A DNA stretch of 64,000 nt from Rallus limicola (Eukaryota > Chordata > Aves > Gruiformes > Rallidae): assembly GCA_022605955.1 (NCBI GenBank), contig JAKCOZ010000083.1:558001-622000 (forward strand), written 5' to 3'. Both the position numbers and the translations under genes were made by a program. How positions within the stretch are numbered: position 1 is the stretch's first letter; each line of letters opens with the position of its first letter. The notes beneath the pieces were generated by a model, which saw only the letters and a program-made list of their open reading frames with translations, made no database searches and had not been told where the DNA came from. Below, piece after piece: positions 33,801 to 46,113 of this stretch.

Positions 33801-36800
33801 ATGCCTTTCAGGCCTCGCTTCTTTACTTTGGGAGTTATTGCTGGACGTTTAGCATGTTTTGAACTGCAGTCTGCTAGGGCCGAGAAAAGCACCGTAGGAG
33901 GTTCCAGGCATGTTCCCTCTTTCCAGGCAAAGGAAAAGGCTGAGAGCCAAAGTGACAGGTGCTGCTCATGTGTCCTGTTAGGAGGTTTCAGACAAGCTAT
34001 GCCTTTCAGGCCTAGCTTCTTTACTTTGGGAGTTATTGCTGGACGTTTAGCATGTTTTGAACTGCAGTCTGCTAGGGCCGAGAAAAGCACCGTAGGAGGT
34101 TCCAGGCATGTTCCCTCTTTCCAGGCACAGGAAAAGGCTGAGAGCCAAAGTGACAGGGTCTGCTCGTGTGTCCTGTTAGGAGGTTTCAGACAAGCTATGC
34201 CTTTCAGGCCTAGCTTCTTTACTTTGGGAGATATTGCTGGACGTTTAGCATGTTTTGAACTGCAGTCTGCTAGGGCCGAGAAAAGCACCGTAGGAGGTTC
34301 CAGGCATGTTCCCTCTTTCCAGGCAAAGGAAAAGGCTGAGAGCCAAAGTGACAGGGTCTGCTCGTGTGTCCTGTTAGGAGGTTTCAGACAAGCTATGCCT
34401 TTCAGGCCTAGCTTCTTTACTTTGGGAGTTATTGCTATACGTTTAGCATGTTTTGAGCTGCAGTCTGCTAGGGCCGAGAAAAGCACCGTAGGAGGTTCCA
34501 GGCATGTTCCCTCTTTCCAAGCAAAGGAAAAAGCTGAGAGCCAAAGTGACAGGGGCTGCTCGGGTGTCCTGTTAGGAGGTTTACGACAAGCTATGCCTTT
34601 CAGGCCTAGCTTCTTTACTTTGGGAGTTATTGCTGGACGTTTAGCATGTTTTGAACTGCAGTCTGCTAGGGCCGAGAAAAGCACCGTAGGAGGTTCCAGG
34701 CATGTTCCCTCTTTCCAGGCAAAGGAAAAGGCTGAGAACCAAAGTGACAGGGGCTGCTCGTGTGTCATGTTAGGAGGTTTCAGACAAGCTATGCCTTTCA
34801 GGCCTAGCTTCTTTACTTTGGGAGTTATTGCTGGACGTTTAGCATGTTTTGAACTGCAGTCTGCTAGGGCCGAGAAAAGCACCGTAGGAGGTTCCAGGCA
34901 TGTTCCCTCTTTCCAGGCAAAGGAAAAGGCTGAGAGCCAAAGTGACAGGGGCTGCTCGTGTGTCCTGTTAAGAGGTTTCAGACAAGCTATGCCTTTCAGG
35001 CCTAGCTTCTTTACTTTGGGAGTTATTGCTGGACGTTTAGCATGTTTTGAACTGCAGTCTGCTAGGGCCGAGAAAAGCACCGTAGGAGGTTCCAGGCATG
35101 TTCCCTCTTTCCAGGAAAAGGAAAAGGCTGCGAACCAAAGTGACAGGGTCTGCTCGTGTGTCATGTTAGGAGGTTTCAGACAAGCTATGCCTTTCAGGCC
35201 TAGCTTCTTTACTTTGGGAGTTATTGCTGGACGTTTAGCATGTTTTGAACTGCAGTCTGCTAGGGCCGAGAAAAGCACCGTAGGAGGTTCCAGGCATGTT
35301 CCCTCTTTCCAGGCAAAGGAAAAGGCTGAGAACCAAAGTGACAGGGGCTGCTCGTGTGTCATGTTAGGAGGTTTCAGACAAGCTATGCCTTTCAGGCCTA
35401 GCTTCTTTACTTTGGGAGTTATTGCTGGACGTTTAGCATGTTTTGAACTGCAGTCTGCTAGGGCCGAGAAAAGCACCGTAGGAGGTTCCAGGCATGTTCC
35501 CTCTTTCCAGGCAAAGGAAAAGGCTGAGAGCCAAAGTGACAGGGGCTGCTCGTGTGTCCTGTTAGGAGGTTTCAGACAAGCTATGCCTTTCAGGCCTAGC
35601 TTCTTTACTTTGGGAGTTATTGCTGGACGTTTAGCATGTTTTGAACTGCAGTCTGCTAGGGCCGAGAAAAGCACCGTAGGAGGTTCCAGGCATGTTCCCT
35701 CTTTCCAGGCAAAGGAAAAGGCTGAGAGCCAAAGTGACAGGGTCTGCTCGTGTGTCCTGTTAGGAGGTTTCAGACAAGCTATGCCTTTCAGGCCTCGCTT
35801 CTTTACTTTGGGAGTTATTGCTGGACGTTTAGCATGTTTTGAACTGCAGTCTGCTAGGGCCGAGAAAAGCACCGTAGGAGGTTCCAGGCATGTTCCCTCT
35901 TTCCAGGCAAAGGAAAAGGCTGAGAGCCAAAGTGACAGGGTCTGCTCGTGTGTCCTGTTAGGAGGTTTCAGACAAGCTATGCCTTTCAGGCCTAGCTTCT
36001 TTACTTTGGGAGTTATTGCTATACGTTTAGCATGTTTTGAGCTGCAGTCTGCTAGGGCCGAGAAAAGCACCGTAGGAGGTTCCAGGCATGTTCCCTCTTT
36101 CCAAGCAAAGGAAAAAGCTGAGAGCCAAAGTGACAGGGGCTGCTCGGGTGTCCTGTTAGGAGGTTTACGACAAGCTATGCCTTTCAGGCCTAGCTTCTTT
36201 ACTTTGGGAGTTATTGCTGGACGTTTAGCATGTTTTGAACTGCAGTCTGCTAGGGCCGAGAAAAGCACCGTAGGAGGTTCCAGGCATGTTCCCTCTTTCC
36301 AGGCAAAGGAAAAGGCTGAGAACCAAAGTGACAGGGGCTGCTCGTGTGTCATGTTAGGAGGTTTCAGACAAGCTATGCCTTTCATGCCTAGCTTCTTTAC
36401 TTTGGGAGTTATTGCTGGACGTTTAGCATGTTTTGAACTGCAGTCTGCTAGGGCCGAGAAAAGCACCGTAGGAGGTTCCAGGCATGTTCCCTCTTTCCAG
36501 GCAAAGGAAAAGGCTGAGAGCCAAAGTGACAGGGGCTGCTCGTGTGTCCTGTTAAGAGGTTTCAGACAAGCTATGCCTTTCAGGCCTAGCTTCTTTACTT
36601 TGGGAGTTATTGCTGGACGTTTAGCATGTTTTGAACTGCAGTCTGCTAGGGCCGAGAAAAGCACCGTAGGAGGTTCCAGGCATGTTCCCTCTTTCCAGGA
36701 AAAGGAAAAGGCTGCGAACCAAAGTGACAGGGTCTGCTCGTGTGTCATGTTAGGAGGTTTCAGACAAGCTATGCCTTTCAGGCCTAGCTTCTTTACTTTG

Positions 36801-38326
36801 GGAGTTATTGCTGGACGTTTAGCATGTTTTGAACTGCAGTCTGCTAGGGCCGAGAAAAGCACCGTAGGAGGTTCCAGGCATGTTCCCTCTTTCCAGGCAA
36901 AGGAAAAGGCTGAGAGCCAAAGTGACAGGGTCTGCTCGTGTGTCCTGTTAGGAGGTTTCAGACAAGCTATGCCTTTCAGGCCTAGCTTCTTTACTTTGGG
37001 AGTTATTGCTGGACGTTTAGCATGTTTTGAACTGCAGTCTGCTAGGGCCGAGAAAAGCACCGTAGGAGGTTCCAGGCATGTTCCCTCTTTCCAGGCAAAG
37101 GAAAAGGCTGAGAGCCAAAGTGACAGGTGCTGCTCATGTGTCCTGTTAGGAGGTTTCAGACAAGCTATGCCTTTCAGGCCTAGCTTCTTTACTTTGGGAG
37201 TTATTGCTGGACGTTTAGCATGTTTTGAACTGCAGTCTGCTAGGGCCGAGAAAAGCACCGTAGGAGGTTCCAGGCATGTTCCCTCTTTCCAGGCAAAGGA
37301 AAAGGCTGAGAGCCAAAGTGACAGGGTCTGCTCGTGTGTCCTGTTAGGAGGTTTCAGACAAGCTATGCCTTTCAGGCCTAGCTTCTTTACTTTGGGAGTT
37401 ATTGCTGGACGTTTAGCATGTTTTGAACTGCAGTCTGCTAGGGCCGAGAAAAGCACCGTAGGAGGTTCCAGGCATGTTCCCTCTTTCCAGGCAAAGGAAA
37501 AGGCTGAGAGCCAAAGTGACAGGGTCTGCTCGTGTGTCCTGTTAGGAGGTTTCAGACAAGCTATGCCTTTCAGGCCTAGCTTCTTTACTTTGGGAGTTAT
37601 TGCTGGACGTTTAGCATGTTTTGAACTGCAGTCTGCTAGGGCCGAGAAAAGCACCGTAGGAGGTTCCAGGCATGTTCCCTCTTTCCAGACAAAGGAAAAG
37701 GCTGAGAACCAAAGTGACAGGGGCTGCTCGTGTGTCATGTTAGGAGGTTTCAGACAAGCTATGCCTTTCAGGCCTAGCTTCTTTACTTTGGGAGTTATTG
37801 CTGGACGTTTAGCATGTTTTGAACTGCAGTCTGCTAGGGCCGAGAAAAGCACCGTAGGAGGTTCCAGGCATGTTCCCTCTTTCCAGGCAAAGGAAAAGGC
37901 TGAGAGCCAAAGTGACAGGGGCTGCTCGTGTGTCCTGTTAGGAGGTTTCAGACAAGCTATGCCTTTCAGGCCTAGCTTCTTTACTTTGGGAGTTATTGCT
38001 GGACGTTTAGCATGTTTTGAACTGCAGTCTGCTAGGGCCGAGAAAAGCACCGTAGGAGGTTCCAGGCATGTTCCCTCTTTCCAGGCAAAGGAAAAGGCTG
38101 AGAACCAAAGTGACAGGGGCTGCTCGTGTGTCATGTTAGGAGGTTTCAGACAAGCTATGCCTTTCAGGCCTAGCTTCTTTACTTTGGGAGTTATTGCTGG
38201 ACGTTTAGCATGTTTTGAATTGCAGTCTGCTAGGGCCGAGAAAAGCACCGTAGGAGGTTCCAGGCATGTTCCCTCTTTCCAGGCAAAGGAAAAGGCTGAG
38301 AGCCAAAGTGACACGGTCTGCTCGTG

Positions 38327-38397
38327 TGTCCTGTTAGGAGGTTTCAGACAAGCTATGCCTTTCAGGCCTAGCTTGTCTGAAACCTCCTAACAGGACA
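38327..38397. repeat. Palindromic junction 7
   Basis: Exact arms and insertion. The corresponding place in the first copy of this region (around 15.3-15.5 kb) has no palindrome, so this copy is a presence/absence difference between the two long-range duplicates. Confidence 0.97.
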
Positions 38398-38401
38398 AGC
38401 T

Positions 38402-40183
38402 ATGCCTTTCATGCCTAGCTTCTTTACTTTGGGAGTTATTGCTGGACGTTTAGCATGTTTTGAACTGCAGTCTGCTAGGGCCGAGAAAAGCACCGTAGGA
38501 GGTTCCAGGCATGTTCCCTCTTTCCAGGCAAAGGAAAAGGCTGAGAGCCAAAGTGACAGGGGCTGCTCGTGTGTCCTGTTAGGAGGTTTCAGACAAGCTA
38601 TGCCTTTCAGGCCTAGCTTCTTTACTTTGGGAGTTATTGCTGGACGTTTAGCATGTTTTGAACTGCAGTCTGCTAGGGCCGAGAAAAGCACCGTAGGAGG
38701 TTCCAGGCATGTTCCCTCTTTCCAGGCAAAGGAAAAGGCTGAGAGCCAAAGTGACAGGGGCTGCTCGTGTGTCCTGTTAGGAGGTTTCAGACAAGCTATG
38801 CCTTTCATGCCTAGCTTCTTTACTTTGGGAGTTATTGCTGGACGTTTAGCATGTTTTGAACTGCAGTCTGCTAGGGCCGAGAAAAGCACCGTAGGAGGTT
38901 CCAGGCATGTTCCCTCTTTCCAGGCAAAGGAAAAGGCTGAGAACCAAAGTGACAGGGGCTGCTCGTGTGTCATGTTAGGAGGTTTCAGACAAGCTATGCC
39001 TTTCAGGCCTAGCTTCTTTACTTTGGGAGTTATTGCTGGACGTTTAGCATGTTTTGAATTGCAGTCTGCTAGGGCCGAGAAAAGCACCGTAGGAGGTTCC
39101 AGGCATGTTCCCTCTTTCCAGGCAAAGGAAAAGGCTGAGAGCCAAAGTGACAGGGTCTGCTCGTGTGTCCTGTTAGGAGGTTTCAGACAAGCTATGCCTT
39201 TCATGCCTAGCTTCTTTACTTTGGGAGTTATTGCTGGACGTTTAGCATGTTTTGAACTGCAGTCTGCTAGGGCCGAGAAAAGCACCGTAGGAGGTTCCAG
39301 GCATGTTCCCTCTTTCCAGGCAAAGGAAAAGGCTGAGAGCCAAAGTGACAGGGGCTGCTCGTGTGTCCTGTTAGGAGGTTTCAGACAAGCTATGCCTTTC
39401 AGTCCTAGCTTCTTTACTTTGGGAGTTATTGCTGGACGTTTAGCATGTTTTGAACTGCAGTCTGCTAGGGCCGAGAAAAGCACCGTAGGAGGTTCCAGGC
39501 ATGTTCCCTCTTTCCAGGCAAAGGAAAAGGCTGAGAACCAAAGTGACAGGGGCTGCTCGTGTGTCATGTTAGGAGGTTTCAGACAAGCTATGCCTTTCAG
39601 GCCTAGCTTCTTTACTTTGGGAGTTATTGCTGGACGTTTAGCATGTTTTGAACTGCAGTCTGCTAGGGCCGAGAAAAGCACCGTAGGAGGTTCCAGGCAT
39701 GTTCCCTCTTTCCAGGCAAAGGAAAAGGCTGAGAGCCAAAGTGACAGGGGCTGCTCGTGTGTCCTGTTAGGAGGTTTCAGACAAGCTATGCCTTTCAGGC
39801 CTAGCTTCTTTACTTTGGGAGTTATTGCTGGACGTTTAGCATGTTTTGAACTGCAGTCTGCTAGGGCCGAGAAAAGCACCGTAGGAGGTTCCAGGCATGT
39901 TCCCTCTTTCCAGGCAAAGGAAAAGGCTGAGAACCAAAGTGACAGGGGCTGCTCGTGTGTCATGTTAGGAGGTTTCAGACAAGCTATGCCTTTCAGGCCT
40001 TGCTTCTTTACTTTGGGAGTTATTGCTGGACGTTTAGCATGTTTTGAATTGCAGTCTGCTAGGGCCGAGAAAAGCACCGTAGGAGGTTCCAGGCATGTTC
40101 CCTCTTTCCAGGCAAAGGAAAAGGCTGAGAGCCAAAGTGACAGGGGCTGCTCGTGTGTCCTGTTAGGAGGTTTCAGACAAGCT
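38402..40183 (+). repeat. Block of 9 units (duplicate of 46,114-47,895)
   Basis: Order: 11T 161G; 161G; 11T 146A+175A; 64T 161T; 11T 161G; 12T (AGTCCT) 146A+175A; 161G; 146A+175A; 16T 161G. It matches 46,114 at an offset of 7,712 bp with very few differences (12T here; an A-to-T at 46,199 there). Confidence 0.9.
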
Positions 40184-40226
40184 ATGCCTTTCAGGCCTAG
40201 CTTGTCTGAAACCTCCTAACAGGACA
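40156..40226. repeat. Palindromic junction 8
   Basis: Exact arms and insertion, 1,829 bp after junction 7. Counterpart of junction 1 in the long-range duplication. Confidence 0.97.
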
Positions 40227-40230
40227 AGCT

Positions 40231-41022
40231 ATGCCTTTCATGCCTAGCTTCTTTACTTTGGGAGTTATTGCTGGACGTTTAGCATGTTTTGAACTGCAGT
40301 CTGCTAGGGCCGAGAAAAGCACCGTAGGAGGTTCCAGGCATGTTCCCTCTTTCCAGGCAAAGGAAAAGGCTGAGAACCAAAGTGACAGGGGCTGCTCGTG
40401 TGTCATGATAGGAGGTTTCAGACAAGCTATGCCTTTCAGGCCTAGCTTCTTTTCTTTGGGAGTTATTGCTGGACGTTTAGCATGTTTTGAACTGCAGTCT
40501 GCTAGGGCCGAGAAAAGCACCGTAGGAGGTTCCAGGCATGTTCCCTCTTTCCAGGCAAAGGAAAAGGCTGAGAGCCAAAGTGACAGGGGCTGCTCGTGTG
40601 TCCTGTTAGGAGGTTTCAGACAAGCTATGCCTATCAGGCCTAGCTTCTTTACTTTGGGAGTTATTGCTGGACGTTTAGCATGTTTTGAACTGCAGTCTGC
40701 TAGGGCCGAGAAAAGCACCGTAGGAGGTTCCAGGCATGTTCCCTCTTTCCAGGCAAAGGAAAAGGCTGAGAGCCAAAGTGACAGGGTCTGCTCGTGTGTC
40801 CTGTTAGGAGGTTTCAGACAAGCTATGCCTTTCAGGCCTAGCTTCTTTACTTTGGGAGTTATTGCTGGACGTTTAGCATGTTTTGAACTGCAGTCTGCTA
40901 GGGCCGAGAAAAGCACCGTAGGAGGTTCCAGGCATGTTCCCTCTTTCCAGGCAAAGGAAAAGGCTGAGAGCCAAAGTGACAGGGTCTGCTCGTGTGTCCT
41001 GTTAGGAGGTTTCAGACAAGCT
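40231..41022 (+). repeat. Block of 4 units (as at 16,934)
   Basis: Order as at 16,934: 11T with 146A and 175A+178A; 161G; 7A; 161T. Private change: TTCTTTTCTT (25T in place of 25A) near 40,453. The 7A unit here is 161T, not 161G. Confidence 0.92.
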
Positions 41023-41065
41023 ATGCCTTTCAGGCCTAGCTTGTCTGAAACCTCCTAACAGGACA
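40995..41065. repeat. Palindromic junction 9
   Basis: Exact arms and insertion, 839 bp after junction 8. Counterpart of junction 2, but without its mismatch, so the change at 17,748 arose after the duplication. Confidence 0.97.
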
Positions 41066-41069
41066 AGCT

Positions 41070-42851
41070 ATGCCTTTCATGCCTAGCTTCTTTACTTTGG
41101 GAGTTATTGCTATACGTTTAGCATGTTTTGAGCTGCAGTCTGCTAGGGCCGAGAAAAGCACCGTAGGAGGTTCCAGGCATGTTCCCTCTTTCCAAGCAAA
41201 GGAAAAAGATGAGAGCCAAAGTGAAAGGGTTTGCTCGTGTGTCCTGTTAGGAGGTTTCAGACAAGCTATGCCTTTCAGGCCTAGCTTCTTTACTTTGGGA
41301 GTTATTGCTGGACGTTTAGCATGTTTTGAATTGCAGTCTGCTAGGGCCGAGAAAAGCACCGTAGGAGGTTCCAGGCATGTTCCCTCTTTCCAGGCAAAGG
41401 AAAAGGCTGAGAGCCAAAGTGACAGGGTCTGCTTGTGTGTCCTGTTAGGAGGTTTCAGACAAGCTATGCCTTTCAGGCCTAGCTTCTTTACTTTGGGAGT
41501 TATTGCTGGACGTTTAGCATGTTTTGAACTGCAGTCTGCTAGGGCCGAGAAAAGCACCGTAGGAGGTTCCAGGCATGTTCCCTCTTTCCAGGCAAAGGAA
41601 AAGGCTGAGAGCCAAAGTGACAGGGTCTGCTCGTGTGTCCTGTTAGGAGGTTTCAGACAAGCTATGCCTTTCAGGCCTAGCTTCTTTACTTTGGGAGTTA
41701 TTGCTGGACGTTTAGCATGTTTTGAACTGCAGTCTGCTAGGGCCGAGAAAAGCACCGTAGGAGGTTCCAGGCATGTTCCCTCTTTCCAGGCAAAGGAAAA
41801 GGCTGAGAGCCAAAGTGACAGGGGCTGCTCGTGTGTCATGTTAGGAGGTTTCAGACAAGCTATGCCTTTCATGCCTAGCTTCTTTACTTTGGGAGTTATT
41901 GCTGGACGTTTAGCATGTTTTGAACTGCAGTCTGCTAGGGCCGAGAAAAGCACCGTAGGAGGTTCCAGGCATGTTCCCTCTTTCCAGGCAAAGGAAAAGG
42001 CTGAGAGCCAAAGTGACAGGGTCTGCTCGTGTGTCCTGTTAAGAGGTTTCAGACAAGCTATGCCTTTCAGGCCTAGCTTCTTTACTTTGGGAGTTATTGC
42101 TGGACGTTTAGCATGTTTTGAACTGCAGTCTGCTAGGGCCGAGAAAAGCACCGTAGGAGGTTCCAGGCATGTTCCCTCTTTCCAGGCAAAGGAAAAGGCT
42201 GCGAACCAAAGTGACAGGGTCTGCTCGTGTGTCCTGTTAGGAGGTTTCAGACAAGCTATGCCTTTCAGGCCTAGCTTCTTTACTTTGGGAGTTATTGCTG
42301 GACGTTTAGCATGTTTTGAACTGCAGTCTGCTAGGGCCGAGAAAAGCACCGTAGGAGGTTCCAGGCATGTTCCCTCTTTCCAGGCAAAGGAAAAGGCTGA
42401 GAGCCAAAGTGACAGGGTCTGCTCGTGTGTCCTGTTAGGAGGTTTCAGACAAGCTATGCCTTTCATGCCTAGCTTCTTTACTTTGGGAGTTATTGCTGGA
42501 CGTTTAGCATGTTTTGAACTGCAGTCTGCTAGGGCCGAGAAAAGCACCGTAGGAGGTTCCAGGCATGTTCCCTCTTTCCAGGCAAAGGAAAAGGCTGAGA
42601 GCCAAAGTGACAGGTGCTGCTCATGTGTCCTGTTAGGAGGTTTCAGACAAGCTATTCCTTTCAGGCCTAGCTTCTTTACTTTGGGAGTTATTGCTGGACG
42701 TTTAGCATGTTTTGAACTGCAGTCTGCTAGGGCCGAGAAAAGCACCGTAGGAGGTTCCAGGCATGTTCCCTCTTTCCAGGCAAAGGAAAAGGCTGAGAGC
42801 CAAAGTGACAGGGTCTGCTCGTGTGTCCTGTTAGGAGGTTTCAGACAAGCT
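41070..42851 (+). repeat. Block of 9 units headed by an AT-haplotype unit
   Basis: It matches 17,773-19,554 unit by unit, starting with the full AT haplotype and 11T. Differences include 167T in the second unit and 3T (CTATTCC, loss of ATG) at about 42,655. The 3T change is shared with 49,924, linking this block to the one ending at junction 13. Confidence 0.9.
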
Positions 42852-42894
42852 ATGCCTTTCAGGCCTAGCTTGTCTGAAACCTCCTAACAGGACA
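42824..42894. repeat. Palindromic junction 10
   Basis: Exact arms and insertion, 1,829 bp after junction 9. Confidence 0.97.
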
Positions 42895-42898
42895 AGCT

Positions 42899-45800
42899 AT
42901 GCCTTTCATGCCTAGCTTCTTTACTTTGGGAGTTATTGCTGGACGTTTAGCATGTTTTGAACTGCAGTCTGCTAGGGCCGAGAAAAGCACCGTAGGAGGT
43001 TCCAGGCATGTTCCCTCTTTCCAGGCAAAGGAAAAGGCTGAGAGCCAAAGTGACAGGGGCTGCTCGTGTGTCCTGTTAGGAGGTTTCAGACAAGCTATGC
43101 CTTTCAGGCCTAGCTTCTTTACTTTGGGAGTTATTGCTGGACGTTTAGCATGTTTTGAACTGCAGTCTGCTAGGGCCGAGAAAAGCACCGTAGGAGGTTC
43201 CAGGCATGTTCCCTCTTTCCAGGCAAAGGAAAAGGCTGAGAGCCAAAGTGACAGGGGCTGCTCGTGTGTCCTGTTAGGAGGTTTCAGACAAGCTATGCCT
43301 TTCATGCCTAGCTTCTTTACTTTGGGAGTTATTGCTGGACGTTTAGCATGTTTTGAACTGCAGTCTGCTAGGGCCGAGAAAAGCACCGTAGGAGGTTCCA
43401 GGCATGTTCCCTCTTTCCAGGCAAAGGAAAAGGCTGAGAACCAAAGTGACAGGGGCTGCTCGTGTGTCATGTTAGGAGGTTTCAGACAAGCTATGCCTTT
43501 CAGGCCTAGCTTCTTTACTTTGGGAGTTATTGCTGGACCTTTAGCATGTTTTGAATTGCAGTCTGCTAGGGCCGAGAAAAGCACCGTAGGAGGTTCCAGG
43601 CATGTTCCCTCTTTCCAGGCAAAGGAAAAGGCTGAGAGCCAAAGTGACAGGGTCTGCTCGTGTGTCCTGTTAGGAGGTTTCAGACAAGCTATGCCTTTCA
43701 TGCCTAGCTTCTTTACTTTGGGAGTTATTGCTGGACGTTTAGCATGTTTTGAACTGCAGTCTGCTAGGGCCGAGAAAAGCACCGTAGGAGGTTCCAGGCA
43801 TGTTCCCTCTTTCCAGGCAAAGGAAAAGGCTGAGAGCCAAAGTGACAGGGGCTGCTCGTGTGTCCTGTTAGGAGGTTTCAGACAAGCTATGCCTTTCAGG
43901 CCTAGCTTCTTTACTTTGGGAGTTATTGCTGGACGTTTAGCATGTTTTGAACTGCAGTCTGCTAGGGCCGAGAAAAGCACCGTAGGAGGTTCCAGGCATG
44001 TTCCCTCTTTCCAGGCAAAGGAAAAGGCTGAGAACCAAAGTGACAGGGGCTGCTCGTGTGTCATGTTAGGAGGTTTCAGACAAGCTATGCCTTTCATGCC
44101 TAGCTTCTTTACTTTGGGAGTTATTGCTGGACGTTTAGCATGTTTTGAACTGCAGTCTGCTAGGGCCGAGAAAAGCACCGTAGGAGGTTCCAGGCATGTT
44201 CCCTCTTTCCAGGCAAAGGAAAAGGCTGAGAGCCAAAGTGACAGGGGCTGCTCGTGTGTCCTGTTAAGAGGTTTCAGACAAGCTATGCCTTTCAGGCCTA
44301 GCTTCTTTACTTTGGGAGTTATTGCTGGACGTTTAGCATGTTTTGAACTGCAGTCTGCTAGGGCCGAGAAAAGCACCGTAGGAGGTTCCAGGCATGTTCC
44401 CTCTTTCCAGGAAAAGGAAAAGGCTGCGAACCAAAGTGACAGGGTCTGCTCGTGTGTCATGTTAGGAGGTTTCAGACAAGCTATGCCTTTCAGGCCTAGC
44501 TTCTTTACTTTGGGAGTTATTGCTGGACGTTTAGCATGTTTTGAACTGCAGTCTGCTAGGGCCGAGAAAAGCACCGTAGGAGGTTCCAGGCATGTTCCCT
44601 CTTTCCAGGCAAAGGAAAAGGCTGAGAGCCAAAGTGACAGGGTCTGCTCGTGTGTCCTGTTAGGAGGTTTCAGACAAGCTATGCCTTTCAGGCCTAGCTT
44701 CTTTACTTTGGGAGTTATTGCTGGACGTTTAGCATGTTTTGAACTGCAGTCTGCTAGGGCCGAGAAAAGCACCGTAGGAGGTTCCAGGCATGTTCCCTCT
44801 TTCCAGGCAAAGGAAAAGGCTGAGAGCCAAAGTGACAGGTGCTGCTCATGTGTCCTGTTAGGAGGTTTCAGACAAGCTATGCCTTTCAGGCCTAGCTTCT
44901 TTACTTTGGGAGTTATTGCTGGACGTTTAGCATGTTTTGAACTGCAGTCTGCTATAGCCGAGAAAAGCACCGTAGGAGGTTCCAGGCATGTTCCCTCTTT
45001 CCAGGCAAAGGAAAAGGCTGAGAGCCAAAGTGACAGGGTCTGCTCGTGTGTCCTGTTAGGAGGTTTCAGACAAGCTATGCCTTTCAGGCCTAGCTTCTTT
45101 ACTTTGGGAGTTATTGCTGGACGTTTAGCATGTTTTGAACTGCAGTCTGCTAGGGCCGAGAAAAGCACCGTAGGAGGTTCCAGGCATGTTCCCTCTTTCC
45201 AGGCAAAGGAAAAGGCTGAGAGCCAAAGTGACAGGGTCTGCTCGTGTGTCCTGTTAGGAGGTTTCAGACAAGCTATGCCTTTCAGGCCTAGCTTCTTTAC
45301 TTTGGGAGTTATTGCTGGACGTTTAGCATGTTTTGAACTGCAGTCTGCTAGGGCCGAGAAAAGCACCGTAGGAGGTTCCAGGCATGTTCCCTCTTTCCAG
45401 GCAAAGGAAAAGGCTGAGAACCAAAGTGACAGGGGCTGCTCGTGTGTCATGTTAGGAGGTTTCAGACAAGCTATGCCTTTCAGGCCTAGCTTCTTTACTT
45501 TGGGAGTTATTGCTGGACGTTTAGCATGTTTTGAACTGCAGTCTGCTAGGGCCGAGAAAAGCACCGTAGGAGGTTCCAGGCATGTTCCCTCTTTCCAGGC
45601 AAAGGAAAAGGCTGAGAGCCAAAGTGACAGGGGCTGCTCGTGTGTCCTGTTAGGAGGTTTCAGACAAGCTATGCCTTTCAGGCCTAGCTTCTTTACTTTG
45701 GGAGTTATTGCTGGACGTTTAGCATGTTTTGAACTGCAGTCTGCTAGGGCCGAGAAAAGCACCGTAGGAGGTTCCAGGCATGTTCCCTCTTTCCAGGCAA

Positions 45801-46066
45801 AGGAAAAGGCTGAGAACCAAAGTGACAGGGGCTGCTCGTGTGTCATGTTAGGAGGTTTCAGACAAGCTATGCCTTTCAGGCCTAGCTTCTTTACTTTGGG
45901 AGTTATTGCTGGACGTTTAGCATGTTTTGAACTGCAGTCTGCTAGGGCCGAGAAAAGCACCGTAGGAGGTTCCAGGCATGTTCCCTCTTTCCAGGCAAAG
46001 GAAAAGGCTGAGAGCCAAAGTGACAGGGTCTGCTCGTGTGTCCTGTTAGGAGGTTTCAGACAAGCT
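42899..46066 (+). repeat. Composite block of 16 units
   Basis: Units 1-6 match 19,602-20,789, including the 47C unit. Units 7-16 (from 44,087) match 36,375-38,354 at an offset of 7,712 bp: 11T+181A, 128A+143C+146A, 161T, 160T+161G+168A and so on. The join lies within the sixth unit, 43,889-44,086, a 146A+175A unit present in both parents. Private change: 77-78 TA (CTATAGCC) near 44,955. Confidence 0.88.
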
Positions 46067-46109
46067 ATGCCTTTCAGGCCTAGCTTGTCTGAAACCTCCT
46101 AACAGGACA
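46039..46109. repeat. Palindromic junction 11
   Basis: Exact arms and insertion, 3,215 bp (16 units + 47) after junction 10 and 7,712 bp after junction 7, its apparent parent copy. Confidence 0.97.
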
Positions 46110-46113
46110 AGCT

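Larger units (their letters stand above)
27069..38354 (+). repeat. Palindrome-free run of 57 units (A then B type)
   Basis: Type A sequence with 61T units at 27,921 and 29,703 occupies the first 5.5 kb. From 32,613 the type B order follows, including 16C units, 128C (CCAGGCACAGG) at about 34,126, 38T (GGAGATATTG) at about 34,233, and AT-haplotype units at about 34,395 and 35,979, again 8 units apart. It repeats 6,453-16,886 with whole-unit gains and losses. Confidence 0.9.
36375..40634 (+). repeat. Segmental duplication, copy 1 (offset 7,712)
   Basis: Units and palindromes 7 and 8 in this stretch recur at 44,087-48,346 with the same order. The match ends in the 7A unit, where copy 2 switches to an AT-haplotype unit. 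Past that point homology continues at an offset of 7,269 bp up to junction 13. Confidence 0.85.
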